NCBI GenBank assembly: GCA_021780285.1
Contig: JAJXZA010000093.1
Location: 1 to 5,955, forward strand
Length of the DNA stretch: 5,955 nt
Source of the DNA: Planctomycetota bacterium
GTDB taxonomy: Bacteria; Planctomycetota; Phycisphaerae; WQYP01
Direction: 5' to 3'
In this document: positions 5,080-5,955 of the stretch, in pieces
Position numbering within the stretch: the stretch's first letter is position 1
How the letters are laid out: every line of letters begins with the position of its first letter
The notes under the pieces: generated by a model
The model's database searches: none
What the model saw: only the letters and a program-made list of their open reading frames with translations
Told to the model about the DNA's origin: nothing
Made by a program: the position numbers and the translations under genes

Positions 5080-5955
5080 ATGAGCTTGGCGTTAGGCATA
5101 GAAACCACATGCGATGAAACCTCGGCTGCGGTGGTAGCGGATGGCCGCCGGGTGCTTTCGAATGTGGTGCGCACACAGGCGGCGCTGCACCAAAAATATG
5201 GGGGCGTGGTGCCGGAAATCGCCGCCCGGGCGCATATAGAACTCATAGATGAAATTATTTCTTTGGCGCTTGACGAGGCCGGTATACATGGCTCGCACCT
5301 TGATGTAATCGGGGTGGCTCATACGCCCGGGCTGGTAGGCTGTTTGCTTGTGGGTGTGTCGGCCGCAAAGGGCCTTGCCTTCGCGTGGGACAAGCCATTG
5401 GTGGGCGTCAACCACGTTGCAGCGCACCTGTATGCGGCGGCGCTGTATGAGAGGCCCGCACCAGCCGGCGACGCATGGACCGCAGGCGATAGCTGGCCTG
5501 CATTGGGGCTGGTGATATCCGGTGGGCATACGACGCTGTACCGCATGGAATCGCCGAAAGATTTAATAAAAATCGGCCATACCATAGATGACGCCGTGGG
5601 TGAAGCATTTGATAAAGTTGCGGCCATTTTGCAGCTTGGCTATCCGGGTGGGCCGCAAATTGACGCTTTGGCAAAGCAGGGCAACGCGGAGGCGATTAAG
5701 TTTCCGATGACGCTGCTGGGCAAAGAGTCGCTTAATTTTTCGTTCAGCGGCCTTAAGACGGCTGTGTTGTATCACGTTTGCGGCATCGGTGGAAAGCAGC
5801 GCGAGGCTTCGGCGCTTAGCCCACAAGAGCGGGCTGATGTGGCTGCGTCGTTTCAGCGTACGGCGACGGATATTCTGATCGCAAAGTGCCGCCGGGCTTT
5901 GGGTCAGGGCGGTTACCGATCGCTTGTGGCGGGCGGTGGCGTGTGCGCTAACATC
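5080..5955 (+). CDS. tsaD: tRNA N6-threonylcarbamoyladenosine (t6A) transferase TsaD, 3' end missing
   Basis: 292 codons are visible and the frame is open at the right edge; the family is usually about 330-350 residues, so roughly 50 are missing. TsaD (Gcp/YgjD/Kae1) transfers threonylcarbamoyl from TC-AMP to A37 of ANN-decoding tRNAs, together with TsaB and TsaE in the bacterial cytoplasm. Motifs in order: GIETTCDETSAAVV (6-19), YGGVVPEIAAR (40-50), HTPGLVG (81-87), the metal-binding NHVAAH with His112 and His116, ISGGHT (146-151), DDAVGEAFDK (170-179), YPGGP (188-192), FSGLKTAV (222-229) and VAGGGVCAN (283-291). The third metal ligand, a C-terminal Asp, lies outside. ATG 5080 is preceded by AAGGA with a 6-base spacer; the adjacent in-frame GTG at 5077 is less likely. 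It is 57 bp behind the receiver-like gene in the same direction and probably co-transcribed. Confidence 0.97.
   Translation, partial: MSLALGIETTCDETSAAVVADGRRVLSNVVRTQAALHQKYGGVVPEIAARAHIELIDEIISLALDEAGIHGSHLDVIGVAHTPGLVGCLLVGVSAAKGLAFAWDKPLVGVNHVAAHLYAAALYERPAPAGDAWTAGDSWPALGLVISGGHTTLYRMESPKDLIKIGHTIDDAVGEAFDKVAAILQLGYPGGPQIDALAKQGNAEAIKFPMTLLGKESLNFSFSGLKTAVLYHVCGIGGKQREASALSPQERADVAASFQRTATDILIAKCRRALGQGGYRSLVAGGGVCANI

Noticed and set aside
5407..5430. TsaD metal motif NHVAAH, differing from the HMEGH of E. coli
   Set aside because: Both metal-binding histidines are kept, and the residues between them vary across TsaD proteins, so this is not unusual.
1..5955. CRISPR array, tRNA, rRNA, riboswitch or phage/defence cluster
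   Set aside because: No regularly spaced repeats, no cloverleaf-like or rRNA-like sequence, and no recognised defence or phage genes were seen by eye on either strand.

Overview
The window looks like chromosomal DNA from a heterotrophic bacterium, most likely a member of the Planctomycetota. This is an inference from protein style: a SASA-type acetylesterase with the GFVWFQGWND signature, a Gfo/Idh/MocA oxidoreductase opening with NGVTGRMG, and the look of the TsaD protein. No rRNA or other marker confirms it.

Left third (1 to about 1950): damaged and mobile DNA. The 5' end of a transposase gene (IS701-like, minus strand) runs off the left edge. Its upstream end abuts a sialate O-acetylesterase (SASA/CE6-like) gene that has lost its N-terminal half, which suggests the IS inserted into that gene. 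Converging on it from the right is the C-terminal part of an EstD/CE1-like serine esterase (minus strand). It keeps the Ser-Asp-His residues but lacks the N-terminal family region. Upstream of the esterase remnant lies an intact-looking 119-bp miniature inverted-repeat element (1632..1750). It has 12-bp perfect terminal inverted repeats extending imperfectly to about 23 bp, and a perfect 8-bp target duplication, TATGTGTC. This is the clearest unlisted structure in the window.

Right two thirds (1951 to 5955): five intact-looking genes in a row on the plus strand. They encode a Gfo/Idh/MocA NAD(P)-dependent oxidoreductase, a fumarylacetoacetate-hydrolase-family enzyme, an FMN nitroreductase-family protein, a small receiver-like protein with a degenerate phosphorylation pocket, and TsaD (tRNA t6A37 modification), which is cut by the right edge. 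Gaps are 57 and 46 bp, then a 4-bp overlap, then 57 bp, so a single transcript is plausible. The first two genes could form a small module for oxidising and then hydrolysing or isomerising a sugar-derived acid; the substrate cannot be read from sequence. The receiver-like protein is translationally coupled to the nitroreductase. No clear rho-independent terminator was seen.

I found no CRISPR array, tRNA, rRNA or convincing new multi-gene system. The most interesting points are the miniature element, the IS-truncated esterase and the orphan receiver-like protein.
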